DNA from: Hyphomicrobium sp. CS1BSMeth3
Lineage (GTDB): Bacteria; Pseudomonadota; Alphaproteobacteria; Rhizobiales; Hyphomicrobiaceae
DNA length: 64,000 nucleotides
NCBI RefSeq assembly: GCF_900117415.1
Contig: NZ_FPEI01000006.1
Coordinates: 1,116,001 to 1,180,000 of the forward strand
Reading direction: 5' to 3'
The notes under the pieces were generated by a model, which had not been told where the DNA came from, ran no database searches, and saw only the letters and a list, made by a program, of their open reading frames with translations. A program made the translations under genes and the position numbers. Every line of letters starts with the position of its first letter. Positions within the stretch are counted from its first letter, which is position 1. Positions 25,614 through 34,724 of the stretch are shown here, piece after piece.

Positions 25614-27731
25614 TCAGGCCGCATGAAAGAGGCGCACGGCCTCGTCGCACTCGAAGAGATAGAGCAGCGTTCGGATCGCGGCACCACGTGGGCTCGTGAG
25701 CCTGGGATCGCGCTGGAGGAGCAACGTCGCATCATCGCGTGCTGCGGCGAGCAGCTCCGGGAAGCCCGGAACCTCGGCCACGCGGAATTCCGGTGCACCG
25801 CTCTGACGCGCGCCAAGCACCTCGCCGCCGCCGCGCAGCTCCAGATCCTTCTCGGCAATGAGAAAGCCGTCCTCGGTCGATCGCATCATTTCGAGGCGGG
25901 CCTGCGCGGTCTCGCCGAGCGGCCCCTTGTAGAGAAGAATGCAATAGGACTGCCGCGCGCCACGCCCGACGCGCCCGCGCAACTGATGGAGCTGCGCGAG
26001 GCCGAAACGCTCGGCGTGCTCGATGACCATGATCGAGGCATTGGGCACGTTCACGCCGACCTCGATCACCGTCGTCGCCACGAGCACCGAAAGCTGCCCG
26101 GACGAGAACGCCGCCATCGTCTCGTCTTTGGATGTGCCGGACATGGCGCCGTGCAGAAGGCCGACTTTCCCAGGCCCCAGCACTTGCGTGAGGTGCGCCG
26201 CTCGTGCCTCCGCAGCCGCCAGCTCGGAGGTCTCGGTGCTCTCGATGAGCGGGCACACCCAGTAGATCTGCGCGCCCTCGTTCACGGCGCGCTTCAGCCC
26301 GTCGACGATCTCCTCGATGCGCTCGACATTGGCGAGCCGCGTATCCACGGGTTTGCGGCCTGCGGGCTTCTCCGTAAGACGCGAGACATCGAGATCGCCG
26401 TAGTGCGTCATGAGCAGCGTGCGCGGGATCGGCGTCGCGGTCATCACGAGCACATCCGTGCCGCCATCGCGCCCCTTGGCCTGTAGCGCGAGCCGCTGAT
26501 GCACGCCGAAGCGATGCTGCTCGTCGATCACCGCGAAGGCGAGATCGTGGAACACGACATCGTCCTGAAAGAGCGCGTGCGTGCCGATCAGGATTTCGAT
26601 CTCGCCGGCTGCGAGGCGTTCGAGCAGCTCACGCCGCGGCTTGCCCTTCTCGCGACCCGTGAGCAAACCCACGCGCAGGCCCGAGGCCGTGGCGAGCGGC
26701 TCGATGGTTTCCAGATGCTGGCGCGCGAGCACTTCCGTCGGCGCCATGAGGGCGGCCTGCGATCCGGCCTCGACCGCGATGGCCATGGCCATGAGCGCGA
26801 CCACCGTCTTGCCGGAGCCGACATCGCCCTGCAGGAGGCGCAGCATCCGGTGCGGCGCCGACATGTCCTTGGCAATATCGACAATGGCCTTCTGCTGCGA
26901 GGCCGTGAGCGCAAAGGGCAGCGCCGCCGCAATGCGCGTGCGAATAGCGCCATCGCCGATGGTCTGGCGCCCGGGTCGCGCCTTGAGGCTCTGGCGCACG
27001 AGGCCGAGTGCGATCTGGCCGGCGAGCAGTTCGTCATAGGCGAGCCGCTGCCACGGCGCGCCGCCCGGCGAGACATCGCCGGCGTCCGCGGGCCGATGCA
27101 GCCGCGCCAGAGCCTCGCTCACAGTCGGCCACTGCTTCTTGGCGAGCCATTCGTTCTCCTGCCACTCGGGGAAGGCGGGCAGACGGTCCATAGCCTGGCG
27201 TAGTGCCTTGCCGAGCACCTTGCCCGAGAGCCCGGCCGTCAATGGATAGACCGGCTCCAGCAAGGGCAGGTCGTCACGTGCCTCGGGGGCGACGATGTAG
27301 TCCGGATGCGTCATCTGCACCCGGTCGTTGTAGTGCTCGATGCGTCCCGAGATGAACCGCACCGATCCCACCGGGAGCTGCCGCTCGATGAAGCTGCGAT
27401 CAGCATGGAAGAACACGAGGTCGATCTGGCCCGTATCATCCTCGCAGGCGACCTTGTAGGGCGCCTTGTTGTTGCCGCGCGGGCTCGGCCGATGCTTCAG
27501 CACGCGCACTTCGAGCGTCGCGATGGTCCCTGGAACGGCCATCGCGATGGTCGGCGCCGCCCGGCGGTCGATCACGCCCGTCGGCAGGTGCCAGAGCAAA
27601 TCGACGACCCGTGGCGCCGCGATCCCCGGCGGCAGGCGGACAGCCTTCTTGAGCAGCGTCTCCAGCCGCGGCCCGACGCCGGTCAGGCCACGGGCCGAGC
27701 CAAACAGGGGTGCGAGCTGATCTGGTCGCAT
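25614..27731 (-). CDS. recG: ATP-dependent DNA helicase RecG
   Basis: A 705-residue branch-migration helicase that remodels stalled replication forks. The N-terminal wedge/OB domain (about 60-190) precedes the helicase core: Walker A in LLQGDVGSGKTVVAL, DEQH box in VIDEQHRFGVHQ, motif III VMTATPIPRTLLM and motif VI QLHQLRGRVGRG. The C-terminus ELRGGGEVLGARQSG is RecG-specific. Length is standard. It is transcribed away from sdhE-mfd, an arrangement (recG, sdhE, mfd) commonly seen in alphaproteobacteria. Confidence 0.96.
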   Translation of the reverse strand: MRPDQLAPLFGSARGLTGVGPRLETLLKKAVRLPPGIAAPRVVDLLWHLPTGVIDRRAAPTIAMAVPGTIATLEVRVLKHRPSPRGNNKAPYKVACEDDTGQIDLVFFHADRSFIERQLPVGSVRFISGRIEHYNDRVQMTHPDYIVAPEARDDLPLLEPVYPLTAGLSGKVLGKALRQAMDRLPAFPEWQENEWLAKKQWPTVSEALARLHRPADAGDVSPGGAPWQRLAYDELLAGQIALGLVRQSLKARPGRQTIGDGAIRTRIAAALPFALTASQQKAIVDIAKDMSAPHRMLRLLQGDVGSGKTVVALMAMAIAVEAGSQAALMAPTEVLARQHLETIEPLATASGLRVGLLTGREKGKPRRELLERLAAGEIEILIGTHALFQDDVVFHDLAFAVIDEQHRFGVHQRLALQAKGRDGGTDVLVMTATPIPRTLLMTHYGDLDVSRLTEKPAGRKPVDTRLANVERIEEIVDGLKRAVNEGAQIYWVCPLIESTETSELAAAEARAAHLTQVLGPGKVGLLHGAMSGTSKDETMAAFSSGQLSVLVATTVIEVGVNVPNASIMVIEHAERFGLAQLHQLRGRVGRGARQSYCILLYKGPLGETAQARLEMMRSTEDGFLIAEKDLELRGGGEVLGARQSGAPEFRVAEVPGFPELLAAARDDATLLLQRDPRLTSPRGAAIRTLLYLFECDEAVRLFHAA

Positions 27732-27780
27732 GCGCTCTCGTCGGCTGCCGGCTGCTCAATCTGGTCATGGCAGGTGCCCC

Positions 27781-27809
27781 TTGGACGGGGCCGCCTAAAG
27801 GGCTATATC
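27781..27809 (+). promoter_or_regulatory. Candidate sigma-70 promoter for sdhE (-mfd)
   Basis: TTGGAC (27781-27786), a 17-base spacer and TATATC (27804-27809) form a good -35/-10 pair reading towards sdhE, leaving a leader of about 155 bases. The -10 hexamer lies within a small inverted repeat GGGCT-N7-AGCCC (27800-27816), which may bind a regulator or form a hairpin at the 5' end. The rest of the recG-sdhE gap (27732-27973) shows nothing else clear. Confidence 0.45.
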
Positions 27810-27973
27810 ACAGCCCGTGATCGTCCGGTGGCCCTGGGCCTCGGATGGTCCAAACGATCCACCGGACCTGCCGCCTTCGGGCGTGCGGGCGGGATTGGAT
27901 TCCGCAGGGTCGATGATCTGCCGCATGACCGGGGGATCGACGCCGGCCGCGCCGGACGAGGAGCGCACTTCCA

Positions 27974-28246
27974 ATGACACCAGACGAAACGCGCCGCCGC
28001 CGCGCGCTCTACCGCGCCCAGCATCGCGGCACCAAGGAAATGGACTTCCTCCTCGGTCGCTACGCGGAGGCCAAGCTCGCGGGCATGGCGGGGGGAGACC
28101 TCACGGCCTTCGAGGAGCTGCTCGCGCTCCCTGATCCCCAGCTCCAGAGCTGGCTCATGCTCGGCCAGACCTTCGAGGGCAGTGCGCTCGCAGACCTGCT
28201 CCGCGACATCCAGCACTTTCACGGCATCGGCGCGCGCGCGCAATAA
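27974..28246 (+). CDS. sdhE: SdhE/SDHAF2 family FAD assembly factor
   Basis: A 90-residue protein of the DUF339/SdhE family. RGTKEMD at residues 18-24 holds the RGXXE motif that contacts the flavoprotein SdhA; DLLLGRYAE-type sequence (here DFLLGRYAEAKLA), FEELLALPDPQLQSWLM and LLRDIQHFH complete the five-helix fold. It helps attach FAD covalently to SdhA (and FrdA). The gene ends nine bases before the mfd start and is probably co-transcribed with it, as in many alphaproteobacteria. Confidence 0.93.
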   Translation: MTPDETRRRRALYRAQHRGTKEMDFLLGRYAEAKLAGMAGGDLTAFEELLALPDPQLQSWLMLGQTFEGSALADLLRDIQHFHGIGARAQ

Positions 28247-28255
28247 TCAGTATCC

Positions 28256-31200
28256 ATGGCCCAGACTCAGACCGCCAAGCAGCCCGCACCAGCTCCCGCC
28301 ATTCTGCCCGGCGAGGAGATCATCCTCGGTGCGCCCGACGGCTATGACGCCGCCGTTCTCGCGCGCCTCGCCGACGAGGCGAGCGCCGTCCATGGCGCGC
28401 CGCAGACGTTGCTGCATGTCGCTGCCGACGACCGCCGCCTCGAACAGCTCGAAACAGGCCTCGCGTTCTTTGCCCCCAAGACGCGCATCATCACCATTCC
28501 CGCCTGGGACACCGTTCCCTACGACCGTGTCGGTCCCGAGCCTGAAATCGTCGCACGCCGCATTGCCGGGCTTGCGCGGCTCGTCGCCGGCACCTCCAAA
28601 ACGCCGACCATCGTCCTCACGACGGCGAACGCCATCCTGCAGCGCGTACCGCCGCGTGATTTCCTGCGCCGCGCGCTCCGCCCCATGGCGCCCGGCCAGC
28701 GCGTCGACCGCACACGCCTCATCGAGCGCCTGACGCGCGCCGGTTATGTGCGCGTCGGGACCGTCATGGAGCCGGGCGAGTTCGCCGTGCGCGGCAGCCT
28801 CGTCGATCTCTTCCCGCCAGGCCGCACAACGCCCGTGCGTCTCGATTTCTTCGGCGACACCATCGAGAGCATCAAGGCCTTCGATCCCGAGACCCAGCGC
28901 ACGGGAAAGATCGTCCAGAAGCTCGTGCTCATGCCGGTGAGCGAGATCGCCTACGGCCCCGATGCCGAGAGCCGCTTCCGCCAGGGCTATGTCGCAGCTT
29001 TCGGCGCCGTGAAAGGTGACGACCCGCTCTATGAGGCGATCAGCTCGGGCCAGCGCTATCCCGGCATGGAGCACTGGCTCGCGCTCTTCCATGAGCACAT
29101 GGAGACGCTGTTCGACTACGCGCCGGATGCGCTGCTCAGCTTCGATCCCATGATGGACGAGACGGTCGCCGATCGCCTCGAGCAGATCCGCGATCACTAC
29201 GAGGCGCGCGTGAACGGCCTCGAGACGACGGCCTTCGGCGCTGCGCCCTACAAGCCGCTCCCGCCAGATCGCACATACTTGAGCGACGGCGAATGGCGCG
29301 GCGTGCTCAAGAAGCGCTTCCTGCTGCGCTTCTCAGCGTTCGGCGCGACTCCTGCCGAGGACGCGCGCCAGCGTGATTTCGGCGGTCGGCCGGGGCGCAC
29401 GTTCGCGACCGAGCGCAACAGCGAAGGCGTGAATGTCTTCGATGCCGTGATCGCGCATGTGAAAGCGATGCAAGCGAGCGGCAAGCGCATCGTCCTCGCC
29501 GCCTGGACGATGGGTGCCGGCGAACGCCTCGCGAACCTTCTTACCGAGCGCGGTCTCGCGAAACCCACGCGCATCGCCAATCTCGCCGAAGGCCTCGTTC
29601 TGCCGCAGGCGACGCCGCTGCTCGCGACCCTCGGGCTCGAGCGCGGTTTCGAGACGCCCGACCTCGCCGTCATTGCCGAGCAGGACATTCTCGGCGACCG
29701 CCTGATCCGCCCGAAAAAGCGCTCGCGCCGCGCCGCCGATGTCATCACCGAGGCGACGAGCCTCACGGCCGGCGATCTCGTCGTGCATTCCGATCACGGC
29801 ATCGGCCGCTTCATGGGCCTCAAGACCATCGAGGCACTGGGCGCGCCCTATGACTGCCTCGAGATCGACTATGCCGGCGGCGACAAGCTCTATCTGCCGG
29901 TCCAGAACATCGAGCTGCTGTCGCGCTACGGCTCGGACGAGACGAACGCGCAGCTCGACCGCCTCGGCGGCGTCGGCTGGCAGACGCGCAAGGCCAAGCT
30001 CCGTCAGCGCCTCCGCGAGATCGCTGGCGAGCTGATCAAGGTCGCAGCCCTCCGCCAGCTCAAGACGGCGCCCGTGCTCGAGGCGCCCGAAGGCGCCTAT
30101 GCCGAGTTCGTGACGCGCTTTCCGCACCAGGAAACCGAGGATCAGGCCCAAAGCATCGATGCCGTGCTCGGCGACCTCACCTCGGGCCGTCCCATGGATC
30201 GGCTCGTGTGCGGCGACGTCGGTTTCGGCAAGACGGAAGTCGGCCTGCGCGCGGCGTTCATTGCCGCGATGGCCGGTTTGCAGGTCGCCGTCGTCGTGCC
30301 GACGACTCTCCTCGCGCGCCAGCACTACAAGACCTTCGTCGAGCGCTTCAAAGGCCTGCCCATCCGCATTGGCCGCGCCTCGCGCCTCGTCAGCCCGAAG
30401 GAGCTGGCGGAGGTGAAAGCCGGCCTCAAGGACGGCACCATCGACATCGTCGTCGGCACGCACGCGCTGCTCGGCAAGCAGATCCAGTTTGCCCGTCTCG
30501 GCCTGCTCATCGTCGACGAGGAGCAGCACTTCGGCGTCGGCCACAAGGAGCGCCTGAAGCAGCTCAAGGAGGACGTCCACGTTCTCACGCTCACGGCAAC
30601 GCCGATCCCGCGCACGCTCCAGCTCGCGCTCTCGGGCGTGCGCGAGCTCTCACTCATCACCACGCCGCCGATCGATCGCCTCGCCGTGCGCACGTACATC
30701 TCGCCCTTCGATCCGATCATCATCCGCGAGGCACTGCGCCGCGAGCGCCACCGCGGTGGACAGTCCTTCTACGTCGTGCCGCGTATTGCCGACCTCGACG
30801 ACGTCGCCGAATTCCTCACCGAGGAGGTGCCGGAGCTGCGCGTCGTGCGCGCGCACGGGCAGCTCTCGCCTTCGCAGCTCGAAGACGTGATGAGCGCGTT
30901 CTACGACGGGCAGTACGATGTGCTGCTCTCGACGGCGATCGTGGAATCCGGCCTCGACATCCCGAATGCCAACACGCTGATCGTGCACCGCGCGGACATG
31001 TTCGGCCTCGCCCAGCTCTATCAGCTCCGCGGCCGCGTCGGGCGCTCCAAGACCCGCGCCTACGCCTACCTCACGACGCCGCCCGGCAAGCGCCTCACCG
31101 AGGGCGCCGAGAAGCGGCTCAAGGTCCTCCACTCGCTCGATACGCTGGGCGCCGGCTTCTCGCTCGCCTCGCACGACCTCGACATTCGCGGCGCCGGCAA

Positions 31201-31777
31201 CCTGCTCGGCGACGAGCAGTCCGGCCATATTCGCGAGGTCGGCTTCGAGTTGTATCAGTCCATGCTCGAGGAGGCGATCGAGGCCATCCGCGGCGGCGAC
31301 CTCGGCGATATCGACGAGCAGTGGAGCCCGCAGATCACGCTCGGCACCCCCATGCTGCTGCCCGAGGGATACGTCGCCGACCTGCAGGTGCGCCTCGGCC
31401 TCTACCGTCGCCTCGCCACGCTCAAAACGCGCGAGGAGATCGACGCTTTTGCCGATGAGCTGATCGACCGCTTCGGGCCCCTCCCCGACGAGGTCGAGCA
31501 TCTCCTGGATGTCATGGAGATCAAGGCGCTCTGCCGCCGCGCCGGCATTGCCGAGATCGATGCCGGACCGAAGGGGGCCTCGATCCTTTTCCGCAAGGGC
31601 CAGTTCGCCAATGCGCAAGGCCTCGTCGCCTTCATCCAGGCGTCAAGAGGACTGCTTAGGCTCATGCCGGATCAGAAGCTCGTCTTCAAGGCGGACTGGG
31701 AGGCTCCGGCCGCCCGGCTCAAAGGCGTGCGCGGGCTCGTGCAGGAGCTGGCGAAGGTCGCGGAGAGTGGCCAATAA
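28256..31777 (+). CDS. mfd: Transcription-repair coupling factor Mfd
   Basis: A 1173-residue translocase that removes RNA polymerase stalled at DNA damage and recruits UvrA. In order: UvrB-like N-terminal module (about 1-400), CarD-like RNA polymerase-interacting domain (about 495-560, LTAGDLVVHSDHGIGRFMGL), helicase core with CGDVGFGKTEVGLRAAFIA, DEEQHFGVGHKE, LTATPIPRTLQLA and QLRGRVGRSKTRAYAY, then the TRCF autoinhibitory domain (about 1010-1110). Length is typical. It starts nine bases after sdhE. Confidence 0.97.
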   Translation: MAQTQTAKQPAPAPAILPGEEIILGAPDGYDAAVLARLADEASAVHGAPQTLLHVAADDRRLEQLETGLAFFAPKTRIITIPAWDTVPYDRVGPEPEIVARRIAGLARLVAGTSKTPTIVLTTANAILQRVPPRDFLRRALRPMAPGQRVDRTRLIERLTRAGYVRVGTVMEPGEFAVRGSLVDLFPPGRTTPVRLDFFGDTIESIKAFDPETQRTGKIVQKLVLMPVSEIAYGPDAESRFRQGYVAAFGAVKGDDPLYEAISSGQRYPGMEHWLALFHEHMETLFDYAPDALLSFDPMMDETVADRLEQIRDHYEARVNGLETTAFGAAPYKPLPPDRTYLSDGEWRGVLKKRFLLRFSAFGATPAEDARQRDFGGRPGRTFATERNSEGVNVFDAVIAHVKAMQASGKRIVLAAWTMGAGERLANLLTERGLAKPTRIANLAEGLVLPQATPLLATLGLERGFETPDLAVIAEQDILGDRLIRPKKRSRRAADVITEATSLTAGDLVVHSDHGIGRFMGLKTIEALGAPYDCLEIDYAGGDKLYLPVQNIELLSRYGSDETNAQLDRLGGVGWQTRKAKLRQRLREIAGELIKVAALRQLKTAPVLEAPEGAYAEFVTRFPHQETEDQAQSIDAVLGDLTSGRPMDRLVCGDVGFGKTEVGLRAAFIAAMAGLQVAVVVPTTLLARQHYKTFVERFKGLPIRIGRASRLVSPKELAEVKAGLKDGTIDIVVGTHALLGKQIQFARLGLLIVDEEQHFGVGHKERLKQLKEDVHVLTLTATPIPRTLQLALSGVRELSLITTPPIDRLAVRTYISPFDPIIIREALRRERHRGGQSFYVVPRIADLDDVAEFLTEEVPELRVVRAHGQLSPSQLEDVMSAFYDGQYDVLLSTAIVESGLDIPNANTLIVHRADMFGLAQLYQLRGRVGRSKTRAYAYLTTPPGKRLTEGAEKRLKVLHSLDTLGAGFSLASHDLDIRGAGNLLGDEQSGHIREVGFELYQSMLEEAIEAIRGGDLGDIDEQWSPQITLGTPMLLPEGYVADLQVRLGLYRRLATLKTREEIDAFADELIDRFGPLPDEVEHLLDVMEIKALCRRAGIAEIDAGPKGASILFRKGQFANAQGLVAFIQASRGLLRLMPDQKLVFKADWEAPAARLKGVRGLVQELAKVAESGQ

Positions 31778-31869
31778 GGCAACCCCACAGTTTCTCGCGG
31801 CCGCGGGATTGACTTGCACTGCGCGCGCGGGCTCCCTGCTCGTCCTTGGGTCCAGCAGGGAGAGCGGCC

Positions 31870-32115
31870 ATGGCTTTCATTACTGCCGATGTGGTGCCGA
31901 GCGACGACGAGGAACAGCCCTTCAAAGTCGTCTTCATGCGCGGTGACGAGATCATCGCGGAGTGGCTTGTCGAGTCGCAGGAAGAGGGCGAGGAGCAGCT
32001 CCTCGAAGCCGTCCGCGAGCTCGGCGAGGACGACGATGATGACGACGACAAAGATGACGACGATGATGAGGAGGACGAAGACGACGAGGATGATGACGAC
32101 GACAAGAAGCGCTAG
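31870..32115 (+). CDS. Small protein with poly-acidic C-terminal tail, function unknown
   Basis: An 81-residue protein. The first ~50 residues (MAFITADVVPSDDEEQPFKV, then VFMRGDEIIAEWLVESQEEG) look like a compact beta-alpha unit. The last ~30 residues are almost only Asp and Glu, ending KKR, making the protein extremely acidic. AGGGAGAG lies six bases before the ATG and a strong terminator follows the gene, so it is expressed rather than a chance frame. I do not recognise a family. Acidic tails occur in DNA mimics, histone-chaperone-like and metal- or ribosome-binding proteins; none can be chosen here. It lies between mfd and a solitary nuoF. Confidence 0.72.
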   Translation: MAFITADVVPSDDEEQPFKVVFMRGDEIIAEWLVESQEEGEEQLLEAVRELGEDDDDDDDKDDDDDEEDEDDEDDDDDKKR

Positions 32116-32149
32116 AGCTTCCTCTCCTCGATCACACGTCGAATGATTT

Positions 32150-32177
32150 GCGGGCGCTCACGCGCCCGCTTTCGTTT
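32150..32177 (+). terminator. Rho-independent terminator after the acidic-tail gene
   Basis: GCGGGCGC (32150-32157), loop TCAC, GCGCCCGC (32162-32169): a perfect 8-bp GC stem followed by TTTCGTTT. It lies 35 bases after the stop codon and reads rightwards, ending the sdhE-mfd-acidic protein transcript(s). Confidence 0.8.
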
Positions 32178-32202
32178 CAGAAGATCCGACCGGAAGCGGC
32201 GA

Positions 32203-33489
32203 TTACTCCGCCGCCACCGCGAGGCCGCGCTTCCGGTCCTTGATGCGCTGCTCGATCACGGGACGGAAGTTACGCAGGAGGCCCTGCACGGGCCATGCCG
32301 CCGCGTCACCCAGCGCACAGATGGTGTGGCCCTCGACCTGCTTCGAGACGTCGAACAGCAGGTCGATCTCCTCGAGCTCCGCGTCGCCGCGCTCCATGCG
32401 CTCGAGCACGCGCCACATCCAGCCCGTCCCCTCGCGGCAGGGCGTGCACTGGCCGCAGCTCTCGTGCTTGTAGAAGTAGGCAATGCGGCGGATGGCGGCG
32501 ATGATGTCCGTCGACTTGTCCATGACGATGATGGCCGCCGTGCCGAGGCCGCTCTTGAGCTTCGACAGGCTGTCGAAGTCCATGGTCAGGTCGTCACACA
32601 TCTCTTTCGGCAGGCAGGGCATGGACGAGCCGCCCGGGATCACGGCGAGCAGATTGTCCCAGCCCCCGCGGACGCCGCCCGCGTGTTTTTCCAGCAGCTC
32701 GCGCAGCGGAATGCCCATCTCCTCCTCGACCACGCACGGCCGCTCGACGTGGCCGGAGATCTGGAAGAGCTTGGTGCCGGTGTTGTTCGGCTTGCCGAGC
32801 GCGGAGAACCACGTCGCGCCGCGGCGCAGGATGGTCGGCACGACCGCAATGGACTCGACGTTGTTGACGGTCGTCGGGGCACCGTAGAGGCCCGAGTTCG
32901 CCGGGAACGGGGGCTTCAGGCGCGGCTGGCCCTTCTTGCCCTCGAGACTTTCGAGCAGCGCCGTCTCCTCGCCGCAGATGTAGGCACCCGCGCCGTGGTG
33001 GACGTAGCAGTCGAAATCCCAGCCGTGGATGTTGTCCTTGCCGATGAGCTTCGCCGCATAGGCCTCGTCGATCGCCGCCTGCAGGTGCTCGCGCTCGCGA
33101 ATGAACTCGCCGCGCACGTAGATGTAGCAGGCGTGCGCACGCATGGCGAAGGAGGCGACGAGGCAGCCCTCGACCAGCAGGTGCGGGTCGTGGCGCATGA
33201 TCTCGCGGTCCTTGCAGGAGCCGGGCTCCGACTCGTCCGCGTTCACGACAAGATAGGAAGGCCGCGGATCGTTCTTCGGCATGAACGACCACTTGAGGCC
33301 CGTCGGGAAGCCGGCGCCGCCGCGCCCGCGCAGACCCGAGGCCTTGACCTCGTTGATGATGCCGTCCTGGCCGAGGTCGATCAGGGCCTTGGTATTGTCC
33401 CAGGCGCCGCGGGACCGCGCGCCGGCGAGGCGCCAGTCATGGAAGCCATAGAGGTTCGTGAAGATGCGGTCCTTGTCAGCGAGCATCAT
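32203..33489 (-). CDS. nuoF: NADH-quinone oxidoreductase subunit F (NuoF), solitary gene
   Basis: A 428-residue flavoprotein subunit of respiratory complex [18 protein letters not shown] and [32 protein letters not shown] bind FMN and [18 protein letters not shown] with the later HTICALGD supplies the four cysteines of the N3 [4Fe-4S] cluster. Sequence looks fully functional and of normal length. What is odd is the context: nuoE and nuoG do not flank it; the neighbours are a small acidic protein and dusA. It could be the only copy, relocated from the nuo operon, or a second copy. Confidence 0.95.
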   Translation of the reverse strand: MMLADKDRIFTNLYGFHDWRLAGARSRGAWDNTKALIDLGQDGIINEVKASGLRGRGGAGFPTGLKWSFMPKNDPRPSYLVVNADESEPGSCKDREIMRHDPHLLVEGCLVASFAMRAHACYIYVRGEFIREREHLQAAIDEAYAAKLIGKDNIHGWDFDCYVHHGAGAYICGEETALLESLEGKKGQPRLKPPFPANSGLYGAPTTVNNVESIAVVPTILRRGATWFSALGKPNNTGTKLFQISGHVERPCVVEEEMGIPLRELLEKHAGGVRGGWDNLLAVIPGGSSMPCLPKEMCDDLTMDFDSLSKLKSGLGTAAIIVMDKSTDIIAAIRRIAYFYKHESCGQCTPCREGTGWMWRVLERMERGDAELEEIDLLFDVSKQVEGHTICALGDAAAWPVQGLLRNFRPVIEQRIKDRKRGLAVAAE

Positions 33490-33612
33490 GTCCCCTTGGG
33501 TCTTCGGGCCGTCTGTGGGCGCATGGCCCCGGAATCTGGACCCGTTCTAGCAGCCCGCACGCTGCAGGGCGAGGGCTGATCTGCCGCAGCGCTCTGCGGT
33601 TCTGGCCCGCGT

Positions 33613-34635
33613 TTACTCGGCGGCGGCGGGCAAATCCCGCCCTTCCACAAGCGCCAAAGCCGCCCGTACGAGATCCCCGCCCGCCGTGGCCCGCGGCCCC
33701 TGCTCGGAAAGCAGCCGGCGGAAGGCGCGTGCCCGCGGCTGACCGTGGTACAGCCCAAGAATATGCCGGAGAACATTGTAGGGCCGGCCACCCTTCGCCA
33801 CATGGCGCTCGATGTACGGGATGAGCGTGCGCAGGACGTCGCCGCGGCTGATCTCGGGGCGATCACTGCCGAACAAACGGCGATCCACCTCGGCCAGAAT
33901 GTAGGGCGTATGGTACGCAGCCCGCCCCAGCATCACGCCGTCGAAAGTCTGCAGATGATGCTCCGCCTCGTCGATCGAGCCGATGCCGCCATTGAGAACG
34001 ATCGTCAGCTCGGGCCGCCGCGCCTTGAGCCGCGCGACGCGGCCATAGTCGAGCGGCGGGACCTCCCGATTCTCCTTGGGCGAGAGGCCCTTCAGCCAGG
34101 CCTTGCGGGCGTGCACGATGAACGTGTCACAGCCGGCCTCTGCCACGGTGTCGATGAAGCGGTCGAGATCGGCCTCGCTGTCCTGATCGTCGATCCCGAT
34201 CCGGCACTTCACGGTCACGGGTACGCGCACCACCGCCCGCATGGCCGCGACGCAGGCAGCGACCAGCTCGGGCTCAGCCATCAGGCAGGCACCGAAGCTG
34301 CCGACCTGCACCCGATCGGAGGGGCAGCCGACATTCAGGTTGATCTCGTCATAGCCCCAGGCCTCGCCGATCTTCGCCGCCTCGGCGAGCCCAGCCGGAT
34401 CCGAGCCCCCGAGTTGCAGGGCGATCGCGTGCTCGCTCGGATCGAAGCCGAGCAACTGCTCCCGCTTGCCGTGGATGACGGCGGGCACCGTCACCATCTC
34501 GGTATAGAGCCGCGCCTGCGCCGACAGCAGACGGTGGGCGAAGCGGCAATGCCGGTCCGTCCAGTCCATCATGGGGGCAATGCAGAAGCGGTGCGCCTGG
34601 GCCTTCATGGCGCCCATATCGGCCAAGAACGCCAT
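33613..34635 (-). CDS. dusA: tRNA-dihydrouridine synthase DusA
   Basis: A 340-residue FMN enzyme that reduces U20/20a in tRNA D-loops. FCIAPMMDWTDRHCRFAHRLLS opens the barrel and LQLGGSDPAGLAEAAKIGEAWGYDEINLNVGCPSDRVQ contains the catalytic cysteine. FIVHARKAWLKGLSPKENREVPPLDY is the DusA-specific block, and MLGRAAYHTPYILAEVD follows. Starts at 34635, 34617 or 34608 are all possible because none has a good ribosome site; homologues usually begin a few residues before HRFCIAPM. It diverges from the PEP-mutase-family gene. Confidence 0.93.
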   Translation of the reverse strand: MAFLADMGAMKAQAHRFCIAPMMDWTDRHCRFAHRLLSAQARLYTEMVTVPAVIHGKREQLLGFDPSEHAIALQLGGSDPAGLAEAAKIGEAWGYDEINLNVGCPSDRVQVGSFGACLMAEPELVAACVAAMRAVVRVPVTVKCRIGIDDQDSEADLDRFIDTVAEAGCDTFIVHARKAWLKGLSPKENREVPPLDYGRVARLKARRPELTIVLNGGIGSIDEAEHHLQTFDGVMLGRAAYHTPYILAEVDRRLFGSDRPEISRGDVLRTLIPYIERHVAKGGRPYNVLRHILGLYHGQPRARAFRRLLSEQGPRATAGGDLVRAALALVEGRDLPAAAE

Positions 34636-34724
34636 TTCGGCAAGCCCGCACGCCCCTATACGCTCATGTAGTGGTATCCATCGAGGCCTGGAACCGATGC
34701 CTCGCCAGGAAGGCTGCACCTGAA

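Noticed and set aside
30208-31458. Long plus-strand frame inside mfd
   Set aside because: Arg/Ala/His-rich composition typical of a shifted frame of high-GC coding DNA, no domain, and wholly within mfd.
31811-31845. TTGACT before the acidic-tail gene as a promoter -35 element
   Set aside because: No acceptable -10 sequence lies 15-19 bases downstream; the gene may instead be read from the sdhE-mfd transcript.
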